Assembly (NCBI GenBank): GCA_027924585.1 | Contig: BSBM01000440.1 | Location: forward strand, 14,167,501-14,231,500 | Reading direction: 5' to 3' | Origin: Larix kaempferi | Taxonomy: Eukaryota > Streptophyta > Pinopsida > Pinales > Pinaceae | DNA: 64,000 bases | Part shown: positions 21,316 through 34,799 of the stretch, piece after piece | Position numbering within the stretch: the stretch's first letter is position 1 | How the letters are laid out: the number at the start of each line of letters is the position of its first letter | The notes under the pieces: model-generated | The model's input: the letters and a program-made list of their open reading frames with translations, nothing else | Database searches by the model: none | Told to the model about the DNA's origin: nothing | Translations under genes and position numbers: made by a program

Positions 21316-24300
21316 CTCAAAAAATTTAAAGGGTGACATGGATTTGTTCCTTGTTGAAGTGGTTATCCATCCATGTTTTCAGTTTTCCTTATGATGGTCA
21401 CATGTGCAAGAAATTAGCCTGCCAAAGTGAGAAAAAACTTTTTTTGCATATCAAGAACAAGTGAAATTTGGCTAGGTGTTAAAATCACAAGGTTAATAAC
21501 AAAGGAAGTGATAACATGGCATGTATGATGATGTGTCATAGTTGATGAAGATGAAAATCCACCTAATGGTTCTCTAGTACCTTCATGACATCATTATTAC
21601 AATTTAACCTAGTTATATAGAGATTTGTCAGTTTGGAGAAATTCTGAAAAATGGCGAAGTGTTGGAAATTGATCCAAGTGGCCTGGGGAAAATGCTCACC
21701 GTACATCATAGGAGAATGATAAAAAATATCTGAAAGCACCAAACTTAAGCTTGTTGATCTATCTACCTGAAAATGGTCTCAATTTGTCTTGAGAGTGTTT
21801 GAGGAGGAAGTTATAGGTCTGCCAAAAAAGGGTTTCAAGTTGTTTTGCAGCAAAGGGAGTAACAATGCCTAAGTGGCCTCAGGAAAATGTTCGCCATAAT
21901 TCATAGGTTAAAGTAAATTTCTGCACCATATGGTCAGGATGTAGCTTGTGTATTTTTTCTACCTGACCATGGTCTCAGTTTCTCTTGAGAGTGTCTGAGG
22001 AGGAAGGTATCAGTCTGCCAAAACGGGGTTTTAGGCAGTTTTGCACCAAGTTCAGTAAAATGCCCACCTAAGGTAGATGACAATGAGTTTGAGAGTGAAA
22101 TTAGATTGGGTGTGATCATTGCGGTGTAATACATCATCTAGTGGAATTGGTTTTGAATTTTGGTCACATAAAAAATCCACCTTAGATATTGCACAAATTG
22201 TCCAAGTATAAAATTACTGGTAAAACTGCCTAATTGACCTTTGTAAAATGCCCGCCATTTTCTATATTTGATGGACTAAATTATTTTGAGGGTATGGGTC
22301 TCTAGAATGTTGAATATTTCATCTAACGTATCATTATTTTTCCCAGAGATTCTTTGTAGGTGATATTGATTTTCCAAAAGTGTCTCCTAGTGTGATTTGC
22401 ACTGCTCCAGTAAGATGCTCGCCGAGGAGAGAGAAAGAGATTTCAGAGGATGAAAGTGGTTTGGATGGAATATAAACATTGTTTCCTGTCCTTTAGATGT
22501 CTCATTTTTCCAATTTGGTGAAAATAAAAATGATCCAATGTTGACTTAGGGTTTGGACAATTTTGTCTAAGTGTCAAATCAACAGTTTCAAAGGTTATTT
22601 TCAAATGCTCGTCGAATGATGTGTGTGTATCGAAAAATTTAAAAGGTGACATAGATATGTTCCTTTTTTAAGTGGTTATCCATCCATGTTTTCAGTTTTC
22701 CTTATGATGGTCACATCTGCGAGAAATTAACTTGCTAAAGTGAGCAAAAACTTGGTTTGCATATTAAGAACAAGTGAAATTTGGCTAGGTGTTCACATGG
22801 TTAATAACAAAGGAAGTGAGTACATGGCATGCATGATGATGTGGCATGGTTTATGAATATGAAAATCCACCTAATGGTTCTCTAGTACCTTCATGATGTC
22901 ATTATTACAATTTAACCTAGTTATATAGAGATTTGTCAGTTTGGAGAAATTCTGAAAAATGGCCAAGTGTTGGAAAATTGGTCCAAGTGGCCTTGGGAAA
23001 ATGTCCATCGTACATCATAGGAGAATGATAAAAAATATCTGAAAGCACCAAGATGAATCTTGTTTATCTCTATACCTAAACATGGTCTCAGTTTGTCTTG
23101 AGAGTATTTGAGGAGGAAATTATAGGTCTGCCAAAACAGGGTTTCAGGTTGTTTTGCACCAGAGGGAGTAAAACTGCCTAAGTGGCCTCAGGAAAATGCC
23201 CACCATAATTCATAGGTTAAATTAAATTCATGCACCATATGGTCAGGCTGTATCTTTTTTATTTTTCTACCTAACCATGGTCTCAGTTTGTCTTGAGAAT
23301 GTCTGAGGAGGAAGTTATCAGTCTGCCAAAACAGGGTTTTAGGCAGTTTTGCACCAAGTTCAGTAAAATGCCCACCTAGGGAAAATGAACATGAGTGTGA
23401 GAGTGAAATCAGATTGGGTGTGCTCAATGAGGTGTACTACATCATCTAGTGGCATCCACCTTAGAAATTGCACAAATTGTCTAAGTATAAAATTACTGGT
23501 AAAACTGCCTAAGTGACCTTTGTAAAATGCCTGCCATTTCCTATATTTGATGGATTAAATTATTCTGAGGGTATGGGTCTCTAGATTGTTTATTAGTGCA
23601 TCTAACCATATAATTATTTGTACCAAATAGTCCATGTAGGTTAAGATTGATCTGCCAAAAGTGTCTCCTAATGTGATTTGCACTACTCCAGTAAAATGCC
23701 CGTCGAGGAGAGAGAAAGAGGTTTCAGAGGATGAAAGTGGTTTGGATGGAATCAAAAATTTGTGCGCTGTGATTTGGATGTCTCATTTTTCCAATATGGT
23801 TAAAATAAAAATCATCCAATGTTGACTTAGGGTTTGACAATTTTGTCCAAGTGTCAAATCAACAGTTTAAAGGGCTATTTTCAAATGCTCGTCAGATGAT
23901 GTGTGTGTATCGAAAATTTAAAACGTGACATAGATATGTTCCTTGTTGAAGTGGTTATCCATCCATGTTTTAATTTTTCCTTATGATGGTCACATGTGCA
24001 AGAAATTAACCTTCCAAAGTGAGAAAAAACTAATTTTGCATATTAAGAACAAGTGAAATTTGGCTAGGTGTTAAAATCACAAGGTTAATAACAAAGGAAG
24101 TGATGACATGGCATGTATGATGATGTGGCATGGTTGATGAAGATTCAAATCCACCTAATGGTGCTCTAGTACCTTTACGATGTCATTATTACAAATGGAC
24201 CTAGTTATATAGAGATTTGTCAGTTTGGAGAAATTCTGAAAAATGCCTGTTGGAAAATTGGTCCAAGTGGCCTTGGGAAAATGCCCGCCGTACATCATAG

Positions 24301-27300
24301 GAGAATGATAAAAATTATTTGAAAGCACCCGGCTAAAGCTTGTTGATCTGTCTACTTGAAAATGTTCTTCTTTTGTCTTGAGAGTGTTTGAAGAGGAAGT
24401 TATAGATCTGCCAAAACAGGGTTTCAGGCTCTTTTGCACCAGAGGGAGTAAAACTGCCTAAGTGGCCTCAGGAAAATGCCCGCCATAATTCATAGGTTAA
24501 ATTAACATCCCACACTATATGTCCAGGTTGTATATTTTTTATTTGTATACCTTACCATGGTCTCATTTTGTCTTGAGAGTGTATGAGAAGGAACTTATCA
24601 GTCTGCCAAAACAAGGTTTTAGGTAGTTTTGAACCAAGTTCAGTAAAATGCCCACCTAGGGAAATGAACATGACTCTGAGAGTGAAATCAGATTAGGTGT
24701 GCTCAGTGAGGTGTACTACATCATCTTGTGGCATTGGTTCGGTATTTTGGTGAAATAAAAAATCCACCTTAGAAATTGCACAAATTGTCCGAGTATAAAA
24801 TTACGGGTAGAACTACCTAAGTGACCTTTGTAAAATGCCCGTCATTTTCTATATTTGATGGATTAAATTATTCTAAGGGTATGGGTCTCTAGATTGTTTA
24901 TTAATTCATCTAACCATATCATTATTTTTCCCAAATAGTCCCTGTAGGTGAAGATATTGATATGCCAAAAGTGTCTCCTAGTGTGATTTGCACTGCTCCA
25001 GTAAAATGCCCGCCGAGGAGAGAGAAATAGGTTTCAGAGGATGAAAGTGGTTTGGATGGAATCAAAAATTTGTTCCCTGTGCTTTGGATGTCTCATTTTT
25101 CCAAGTTGGGGAAAATAAAAATCATCCAAAGTTGACTTAGGGTTTGACAATTTTGTCTAACTTTCAAATCAACAGTTTAAAAGGCTATTTTCAAATGCTC
25201 ATCGAATGATGCGTGTGTATCGAAAAATTTAAAAGGTGGCATAGATATGTTCCTTGTTGAAGTGGTTATCCATCCATGTTTTCATTTTTTCTTATGATGG
25301 GTAACATGTGAAAGAAATTAACTTGCCAAAGTGAGAAAAAACTTGGTTTGCATATTAAGAACAAGTGAAATTTGGCTAGGTGTTCACAAGGTTAATAACA
25401 AAGGAAGTGAGGACATGGCATGCATGATGATGTGGCATGGTTTATGAATATGAAAATCCACCTAATGGTGCTCTAGTGCCTTCATGATGTCATTATTACA
25501 ATTTAACCTAGTTATATAGAGATTTGTCAGTTTAGAGAAATTCTGAAAAATGGCCAAGTGTTGGAAAATTGGTCCAAGTGGCCTTGGGAAAATGCCCGCT
25601 GTACATCATAGGAGAATGATAAAAAATATCTGAAAGAACCAATATGAATCTTGTTTATCGTTATACTTGAACAAGGTCTCAGTTTGTCTTGAGAGTGTTT
25701 GAGGAGGAAGTTATAGGTCTGCCAAAACAGGGTTTCAGGTTGTTTTGCACCAGAGGGAGTAAAACTGCCTAAGTGGCCTCAGGAAAATGCCTGCCATAAT
25801 TCATAGGTTAAATTAAATTCCCACACCATATGGTCATGCATATATTTTTTATTTTTCTACCTAACCATGGTCGCACTTTGTCTTGAGAGTGTCTGAGGAG
25901 GAAGTTATCAGTCTGCCAAAACAGGGTTTTAGGCAGTTTTGCACCAAGTTCAATAAAATGCCCACCTAGGGAAAATAAACATGAGTCTGAGAGTGAAATC
26001 AGATTGGGTGTCCTCAGTGAGGTGTAATACATCATCTAGTGGCATTGGTTCAGGATTTTGGTGAAATAAAAAGTCCACCTTAGAAATTGCACAAATTGTC
26101 TAAGTATAAAATTACTAGTAAAGCTGCCTAAGTGACCTTTGTAAAATGCCCGCCATTGTCTATATTTGATGGATTAAATTATTATGAGGGTATGGGTCTC
26201 TAGAGTGTTGATTAGTGCATCTAACCATATCCTTATTTGTCCCAAAGAGTCCATGTAGGTGAAGATATTGATCTGCCAAAAGTGTCTCCTAATGTGATTT
26301 GCACTACTCCAGTAAAATGCTCACCGAGGAGAGAGAAAGAGGTTTCAGAGGATGAAAGTGGTTTGGATGGAATCAAAACGCAGTGCCTTGTGATTTGGAT
26401 GCCTCATTTTTCCAAGATGGTGAAAATAAAAATCGTCCAATGTTGACTTAGTTAGGGTTTGACAATTTTGTCCAAGTGTCAAATCAACAGTTTAAAAGGC
26501 TATTTTCAAATGCTCGTCGGATGATGTGTGTGTATCGAAAATTTAAAATGTGACATAAATATGTTCCTTGTTGAATTGGTTATCCATCCATGTTTTCATT
26601 TTTCCTTATGATGGTCGCATGTGCAAGAAATTAACATGCCAAAGTGAGAAAAAACTAATTTTGCATATTAAGAACAAGTGAAATTTGGCTAGGTGTTAAA
26701 ATCACAAGGTTAATAACAAAGGAAGTGATGACATGGCATGTATGATGATGTGGCTGTTTGATGAAGATGCAAATACACATAATGTTTCTCTAGTGCCTTT
26801 ATGATGTCATTATTACAAATTGGCCTAGTTATATAGAGATTTGTCAATTTGGAGAAATTCTAAAAAATGCCTATTGGAAAATTGGTCCAAGTGGCCTTGG
26901 GAAAATGCCGGCCATACATCATAGGAGAATGATACAAATTATCTGAAAGCACTCAGCTGAATCTTGTTGATCTTTCTACTTGAAAATGGTCTTTGCTTGT
27001 CTTGAGAGTGTTTGAGGAGGAAGTTATAGGTCTGCCAAAACAGGGTTTCGGGCTGTTTTGCACCAGAGGGAGTAAAACTGCCTAAGTGGCCTTAGGAAAA
27101 TGCCCGCCATAATTCATAGGTTAAATTAAATTCCCGCACCATGTGTCCAGGATGTAGCTTGTTGATTTGTATACCTGACCATGGTCTCATTTTGTCTTGA
27201 GAGTGTCTGAGGAGGAAGTTATCAGTCTGCCAAAACAGGGTTTTAGGTAGTTTTGCACCAAGTTCAGTAAAATGCCCACTTAGGGAAAATGAACATGAGT

Positions 27301-30300
27301 CTGAGAGTGAAATCAGATTAGGTGTGCTCAGTGAAGTGTGCTACATCATCTTGTGGCATTGGTTCGGGATTTTGGTGGAAAAAAAAATCCACCTTAGAAA
27401 TTGCACAAATTGTCCGAGTATAAAATTACTGGTAGAACTGCCTAAGTGACCTTTGTTAAATGCCCGTCATTTTCTATATTTGATGGATTAAATTATTTAA
27501 GGGTATGGGTCTCTAGATTTTTTATTAATGCATCTAACCATATCATTATTTTTCCCAAACAGACCCTATAGGTGAAGATATTGATCTGCCAAAAGTGTCT
27601 CCTAGTGTGATTTTCACTGCTCCACTAAATTGCCCGCTGAGGAGAGAGAAATAGGTTTCAGAGGATGAAAGTGGTTTGGATAGAATCAAAAAGTTGTGCC
27701 CTGTGCTTTGGATGTCTCATTTTTCCAAGTTGGTGAAAATAAAAATCATCCAAAGTTGACTTAGGTCTTGACAATTTTGTCTAAGTGTCAAATCAACAGT
27801 TTAAAAGGCTATTTTCAAATGCTTGTCGGATGATGTGTGTGTATCAAAAAATTTAAAAGGTGGAATAAATATGTTCCTTGTTTAAGTGTTTATATATCCA
27901 TGTTTTCAATTTTTATTATGATAGTTACATGTGCAAGAAATTAATCTTCCAAAGTGAGAAAAAACTTGTTTTGCATATTAAGAACAAGTAAAATTTGGCT
28001 AGGTGTTAAAATCAGAAGGTTAATAACAAAGGAAGTGATGACATGGAATGTATGATGGCGTGGCATGGTTGATGAAGATGAAAATCCACCTAATGTTTCT
28101 CTACCACCTTCATGATCTCATTATTACAATTTGACCTAGTTATATAGAGATTTGTCAGTTTGGAGAAATTCTTAAAAATGGCCAAGTGTTGGAAAATTGG
28201 TCCAAGTGGCCTTGGAAAAATGCCCGTCGTACATCATAGGAGAATGATACAAATTATCTAAAACCACACAGATGAAGCTTGTTGATCTGTCTAACTGAAA
28301 ATGGTCTCCATTTTTCTTGAGAGTGTTTGAGGAGGAAGTTATAGATCTTCCAAAACAAGGTTTCAGGCTGTTTTGCACCAAAGGGAGTAAAATTTCCTAA
28401 GTGGCCTCAGGAAACTGCCTTCCATAATTCATAGGTTAAATTAAATGCCCACAATATATGTTCATATTGTATCTTGTTGATTTTTATAACTGACCATGGT
28501 CTTAGTTTGGCATGAGAGTGTCTGAGGAGAAAGTTATCAATCTGCCAAAACAGGGTTTTAGGTAGTTTTGCAACAAGTTCAATAAAATGCCCACCTAGGG
28601 TAAATGAACTTTAGTCTGAGAGTGAAAGTAGATTGGGTGTGCTTAGTGAGGTGTACTACATCATCTAGTGGCATTGGTTCAGGATTTTGGTGAAATAAAA
28701 AATCCACCTTAGAAATTGCACAAATTGTCTAAGTATAAAATTATTGGCAAATCTGCCTAAGTGACCTTTGTAAAATGCCCTCCATTTTCTATATTTGATT
28801 GATTAAATTATTCTGAGGGTATGGGTCTCTATAGTGTTGGTTAGTGCATCTAAACATATCATTATTTTCCCAAATAGACCCTGTACGTGAAGATATTGAT
28901 CTGCCCAAAGTGTCTCCTAGTGTGATTTTCACTGCTCCAGTAAAATGCCTGACGAGGAGAGAGAAAGAGGTTTCAGAGGATGAAAGTGGTTTGGATGGAA
29001 TCAAAATGTTGCGCCCTGTGCTTTAGATGTCTCATTTTTCCAAGTTGGTGAAAATAAAAATCATTCAATGTTGACTTAGGGTTTGACAATTTTGTCAAAG
29101 TGTCAAATCAACATCCTAAAAGGCTATTTTCAAATGCTCACCGGATGATGTGTGTGTATCGAAAAATTTAAAAGGTGACATAGATATGTTCCTTGTTGAA
29201 TTGGTTATCCATCCATGTTTTCATTTTTCCTTATGATGGTAACATGTGCAAAAACTTAACCTTCCAAAGTGAGAAAAAACTTGTTTTGCATATTAAGAAC
29301 AAGTGAAGCTAGGTGTTAAAATCACTACATTAATAACAAAGGAAGTGATGACATGGCATGTATGATTATGTGGCATGGTTTATGAAGATTCCAATACACC
29401 TAATGGTGCTTTAGTACCTTCATGATGTCATTATTACAAATTGACCTAGTTATATAGAGATTTGTCAGTTTGGAGAAATTCTGAAAAATGGCTATCAAGT
29501 GTTGGAAAATTGGTCCAAGTGGCCTTGGGAAAATGCCCTCCGTGCATCATGGGAAAATGATACAAATTATTTGAAAGCACCCGGACGAAGATTTTTGATA
29601 TGTCTACCTGAAAATGGTCTTCGTTTGTCTTGAAATTGATTGAGGAGGAAGTTATAGGTCTGCCAAAATAGGGTTTCAAGCTGTTTTGCACCAGAGGGAG
29701 TAAAACTTCTGAAGTGGCCTCTGGAAAATGCCCGCCATAATTCATAGATTAAATTAAATTCCTGCACCATATGTCCAGGTTGTATCTTGTTGATTTGTAT
29801 AACTGACCATGGTCTCATTTTGTCTTGAGAGTGTCTGAAGAGGAAGTTATCAGTATGCCAAAACAGGGTTTTAGGTAGTTTTGCACCAAGTTCAGTAAAA
29901 TGCCCACCTAGGAAAAATGAACATGAGTTTGAGAGTGAAATCAGATTGGGTGTGCTTAGTGAGGTGTACTACATCATCTTGTGGCATTGATTCGGTATTT
30001 TGGTGAAATAAAAAATCCACCTTAGAAATTGCACAAATTGTCTAAGTATAAAATTACTGGTAAAACCGCCTAAGTGACCTTTTGTAAAATGCCCGCCATT
30101 TTCTATATTTGATGGATTAAATTATTCTGAGGGTATGGGTCTCTAGAGTGTTGATTAGTATATCTAACCATATCATTATTTTTCCCAAAGAGTCCTTGTA
30201 GATGAAGATATTGATATGCCAAAAGTGTCTCCTAGTGCGATTTGCACTGCTTCAGTAAAATGCCTGCCGAGGAGAGAGAAAGAGGTTTCAGAGGATGAAA

Positions 30301-33300
30301 TTGGTTTGGATGGAGTCAAAAATTTGTGCCTTGTTCTTTGGATGTCTCATTTTTCCAAGTTGGTAAAAATAAAAATCATCCAATGTCGACTTAGGGTTAG
30401 ACAATTTTGTCAATGTCAAATCAGGAGTTTAAAAAGCTATTTTCAAATGCTCGCCGGATGATGTGTGTGTATAGGAAAATTTAAAAGGTGACATAGATAT
30501 GTTCCTTATTGAAGTGGTTATCCATCCATGTTTTCATTTTTCCTTATCATGGTCACATGTGCAAGAAATTAATCGGCAAAAGTGAGAAAAAAACTTGTTT
30601 TGCATATTAAGAACAATTCAAATTTGGCTAGGTGTTAAAATCACAAGGTTAATAACAAAGGAAGTGATGACATGGCATGTATGATTATGTGGCATGGTTT
30701 ATGAAGATGCAAATCCACCTAATGGTGCTCTAGTACCTTCATGATGTCATTATTAAAAATTGACCTAGTTATATAGAGATTTGTTAGTTTGGAGAAATTC
30801 TGAAAAATGGCCAAGTGTTGGAAAATTGGTCCAAGTGGCCTTGGGAAAATACTCGCTTGACATCATAGGAAAATGATACAAATTATCTGAAAGCACCCAA
30901 CTGAAGATTGTTGATCTGTCTACCTAAAAATGGTCTTTGTTTTTCTTGAGAGTGTCTGAGGGGGAAGTTATAGGTCTTCCAAAACAGGGTTTCAAGCTCT
31001 TTTGCACCAGACGGAGTAAAACTGCCTAAGTGGCTTCAGGAAAATGCCCGCCATAATTCATAGGTTAAATTGAATTCCCGCACCATATGTCAGATTTGTA
31101 GCTTGTTGATTTGTATACCTAACAATGGTCTCATTTTTTCTTGAGAGTGTCTGAGGAGGAAGTTATTAGTCTGCCAAAACAGGGTTTTAGGGAATTTTGC
31201 ACCAAGTTCAGTAAAATGCCCACCTAGGGAAAATGAACATGAGTCTGAGAGTGAAATCAGATTGGGTGTGCTCAGTGAGGTTTACTACATAATCTTGTGT
31301 AATTGGTTTGGTATTTTGGTGAAATAAAAAATCCACCTTAGAAATTGCACAAATTGTCCAAGTATAAAATTATTGGTAAAACTACCTAGGTGACCTTTGT
31401 AAAATCTCGCCATTTTCTATATTTGATGGCTTAAATTATTCTAATGGTATGGGTCTCTATAGTGTTTATTATTTCATCTAACCATATCAATATTTTTCCC
31501 AAAGAATCCCTGTAGGTGAAGCTATTGATCTGCCAAAAGTGTCTCCTAATGTGATTTGCACTACTTCAGTAAAATGCCCGCTGAGGAGAGAGAAAGAGGT
31601 TTCAGAGGATGAAAGTTGTTTGGATGGAGTCAAAACGTTGTACGTTGTGCTTTGTATGTCTCATTTTTCCAAGTTTGTGAAAATAAAAATCATCCAATGT
31701 TGACTTAGGGTTTGACAATTTTGTCTAAGTGTCAAATCAGCAGTTTAAAAGGCTATTTTCAAATGCTCGCCGGATGATGTCTGTGTATCGAAAAATTTAA
31801 AAGGTGACATATATATGTTCCTTGTTGAAGTGGTTATCCATCCATGTTTTCAGTTCTCCTTATCATGCTCACATGTGCAAAACATTAGTCGGCTAGAGTG
31901 AGAAAAAACGTTTTTGCATATTAAGAACAAGTCAAATTTTGCTAGGTGTTAAAATCACAAGGTTAATAACCAAGGAAGTGATGACATGGCATGTATGATG
32001 ATGGTTCATGGTTGATGAAGATGCAAATCCACCTAATGGTGCTCTAGCATCTTCATGATGTCATTATTACAATTTAACCTAGTTATATTATAGAGATTTG
32101 TGAGTTTGGAAAAATTATGAAAAAGTGTTGGAAAATTGGTCCAAGTGGCCTTGGGACAATTCCCTACGTACCTCATAGGAGAATGATAAAAAACATATTA
32201 AAGCACCAAGATGAAGCTTGTTGATATGTCTACCTAAAAATGGTCTCATTTTTTCTTGAGAGTGTTTGAGGAGGAAGTTATAGGTCTGCCAAAACAGGGT
32301 TTCAGGTTGTTTTTCACCAGAGGGAGTAAAATTGCCTAAGTGGCCTTAGGAAAATGCCTTCCATAATTCATAGGTTAAAGTAAATGCCTGAACCATATGG
32401 TCAGACTGTATCGTGTTTTTTTTTATACCTGACCATGTTCTCAGTTTGTCTTGAGAGTGTCTGAGGAGGAAGTTATCACTCTACCAAAACAGGATTTTAG
32501 GCAGTTTTGCACCAAGTTCAGTAAATGCCCACCTAGGGAAAATGAACATGATTCTGAGAGTGAAATCAGATTGGATGTGCTTAGTGAGGTGTACTACATC
32601 GTCTAGTGGCATTGGTTCAGGATTTTGGTGAAATAAAAAATCCACCTTAGAAATTGCACAAATTGTCTAAGTATAAAATTACTGGTAAAAATGCCTAAGT
32701 GACCTCTGTACAATGCCCTCCATTTTCTATTTTTGATGTATTAAATTATTCTTAGGGTATGGGTCTCTATAGTGTTGATTAATGCATCTAACCATATAAT
32801 TATTTTTTCCAAAGAGTCCCTGTAGGTGAAGATATTGATCTGCCAAAAGTGTCTCCTAGTGTGATTTGCACTGCTCCAGTAAAATGCCCGACGAAGAGAG
32901 AGAAAGAGGTTTCAGAGGATGAAAGTGGTTTGTATGGAATCAAAACGTTGTGCCATGTTCTTTGGATGTCACAGTTTTCCAAGTTGGTGAAAATAAAATT
33001 CATCTGTTGTTGACTTGGGGTTTGACAATTTTGTCTAAGTGTCAAATCAGTAGTCTAAAAGGCTATTTTCAAATGCTCACCGGATGATGTGTGTGTATCG
33101 AAAAATTTAAAAGTTGACATATATATGTTCCTTTTTGAAGTGGTTATCCATCCATGTTTTCATTTTCCTTATGGCGGTCACATGTGCAAGAAATTAACCT
33201 ACCAAAGTGAGAAAAAACTTGTTTTGTATATTAAGAACAAGTGAAATTTGGCTAGGTGTTAAAATCACAAGGTTAATAACAAAGGAAGTGATGACATGGA

Positions 33301-33350
33301 ATATATGATGATGTGTCATGGTTGATGAATATTCAAATCCGCCTAATGGA
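21312..33350. repeat. Satellite-like tandem array, 1.31-kb unit, 9 full copies plus a partial
   Basis: The marker GTGTTGGAAAATTGGTCC (or a near variant) lies near 21659, 22967, 24247, 25558, 26873, 28186, 29499, 30815 and 32125, a spacing of 1280-1316 bp. Unit joints carry CGAAAAATTTAAAAGGTGAC. Inside each unit a diverged monomer recurs about every 150-200 bp, recognisable by CAGTAAAATGCCCGCC- or GGAAAATGCCCGCC-like cores, which suggests seven old monomers of about 187 bp. Units 2 and 4, and units 3 and 5, share private variants. The array is truncated at 33350 by a CACTA end. No protein is encoded; short open frames arise from the repeat. Confidence 0.97.
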
Positions 33351-33620
33351 CACTAGTACAAAATGAGAGATAAGTGACTAGGCGACTAAAAAAGTTAGTC
33401 ACCACCATTTTTCCAAGGGATAAACGACTAAAATTGAGCAATTTTAAATAAGCCAACAAAAAACGACTAAGATAAACGGCTAATTTAGTCACGAGATAAA
33501 ATATATGACTAGATAACAAGTGACTAAAATAAAAATGACTAACATAAATGACTAATTTAGTCACGGGAATATAAATACGACTATCTAGTCATAGGAAAAT
33601 TGCAATTAGTTACTAGCTAC
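33351..33620 (+). mobile_element. CACTA (En/Spm) transposon terminus with subterminal repeats
   Basis: The end reads CACTAGTACAAAATGAGAG, matching the CACTA terminal form. It is followed by about a dozen copies of (C/T)GACTA(A/G) in both orientations between 33375 and 33595. Such dense subterminal repeats are where CACTA accessory proteins bind. The element lies inside the last satellite unit, whose sequence stops at CCTAATGGA. I did not find a matching inverted CACTAGTAC end further right, so the other terminus is outside the window or lost. Confidence 0.85.
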
Positions 33621-33800
33621 TAGTATAATATATATCATTTTTTAGTTTTACTTTTACCATAAAAATATGAAACCACCTCTCAAGTTGTTGTCCCATGTCC
33701 TCTCTCTTCATTGCGAAAATATTCTTCTTAATTAGGTATTCATATTTACTATGTATTTTATTTCCTAACACTTTCTAAGCTAGAGCCCACTCACATGCTG
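33620..33800. other. Short AT-rich link between CACTA end and gene fragment
   Basis: No repeat or coding pattern seen. Confidence 0.4.
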
Positions 33801-33805
33801 CTTCC

Positions 33806-34795
33806 CTCCTCAACGTATTTGAAGACGAGGAGTACAATCGTGTTGGTTACATACTTGTATTTACTTTCTCTTCATCACAACAACAACAATCATCTTGTCC
33901 TCTCGGCCAAAACACGGTATTGGGCATGGTGAGGGTTGCATTACAAACAATAAATCTTAAAGGGCATTATGGATCTCATCCAAGATTGGAAGTTGTTGAC
34001 CACATATGTTACCACCCCTTGGGAGATGCTTCTCTGCATCAAGTAGCCTCTCTGGATCGATCTCTAGCAGCTGACATTGGTCTCACTCTTAAAGGTCTGT
34101 ATCACAAGTTCTTTTCTCCTTGCAAAATCATTGTTAATTACAATTAAGGATTTTACTCTTCTCTGCAGATTAACTGCAGTGTGTGTAGCATGTATCCCGT
34201 TACTTGTATTCATCAACCAAAATAAATTTACGTGGGTGATAACATAAAAAACCCATATATTATCTCATTCAATATCTCATATTAGCATAAACGACCAAAC
34301 TGTAATCTCGTTGAATTTCTTATATCACCACCAATCACATAACTGATGGGAGGCCTTGACATGCTACAATACCGACCTTTCTATATATATGGAGCATCAC
34401 ACCATGAAAACGGAAATTTAGATTCCATCAGAAGAGCATTGGCTTATTTCAAGCCCAACCATGATGGGCAATGGGTAGGGTTAGCTTCTGGTCCCTTGAG
34501 TTTATCATTGGACTATGGCCCATCTCAAGTTCTTTCTAGTACTGAGGTTGTGATTGTCGGTGCATTCCCTTTTTTGGTCAATTATATAATGTGCCCATAC
34601 TTTCCATTAATAATCTGGTCACAGGGCGTCGAATTGCGAAGAAACTCAGTGCAAGAGGTGGAGGTTTACCTGATGTACAGGCTATGGCTCTGTTGCATGG
34701 GGTTAAGGGCATGGAGATTGCTTGTAACTTGCTGGATGCCAAAAATGTTGGTCCAGATAAAGTGTAGGAGGAAGCGTCATCATTAGCATACAAAT
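33806..34795 (+). pseudogene. Formiminotransferase-like (glutamate formimidoyltransferase domain) gene fragment
   Basis: Exon 1 (about 33806-34094) reads NVFEDEEYNRVGYILVF, then GSHPRLEVVDHICYHPLGDA and ASLDRSLAADIG, and ends AAAG|GTCTGT. After an intron, exon 2 (about 34363 on) reads FYIYGASHHENGNLDSIRRA and LAYFKPNHDG, then YGPSQVLSSTEVVIVGAFPF. A one-base shift near 34585 moves the frame to GRRIAKKLSARGGGLPDVQA and GMEIACNLLDAKNVGPDKV, broken by TAG near 34765 where glutamine is expected. This is the plant formiminotransferase-like fold. Family members move a formimino group between folate and glutamate in animals, and the plant role is less clear. Start, frame and end are lost, so it is a pseudogene, possibly carried by the CACTA element. 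Confidence 0.88.
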
Positions 34796-34799
34796 AAGG

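Noticed and set aside
21312-33350. Recurring frames such as 26237-26446, 28844-29026 and 30216-30461 with EDIDLPKVSPS wording
   Set aside because: They recur only because the satellite recurs, are broken in most units, and resemble no protein domain I know.
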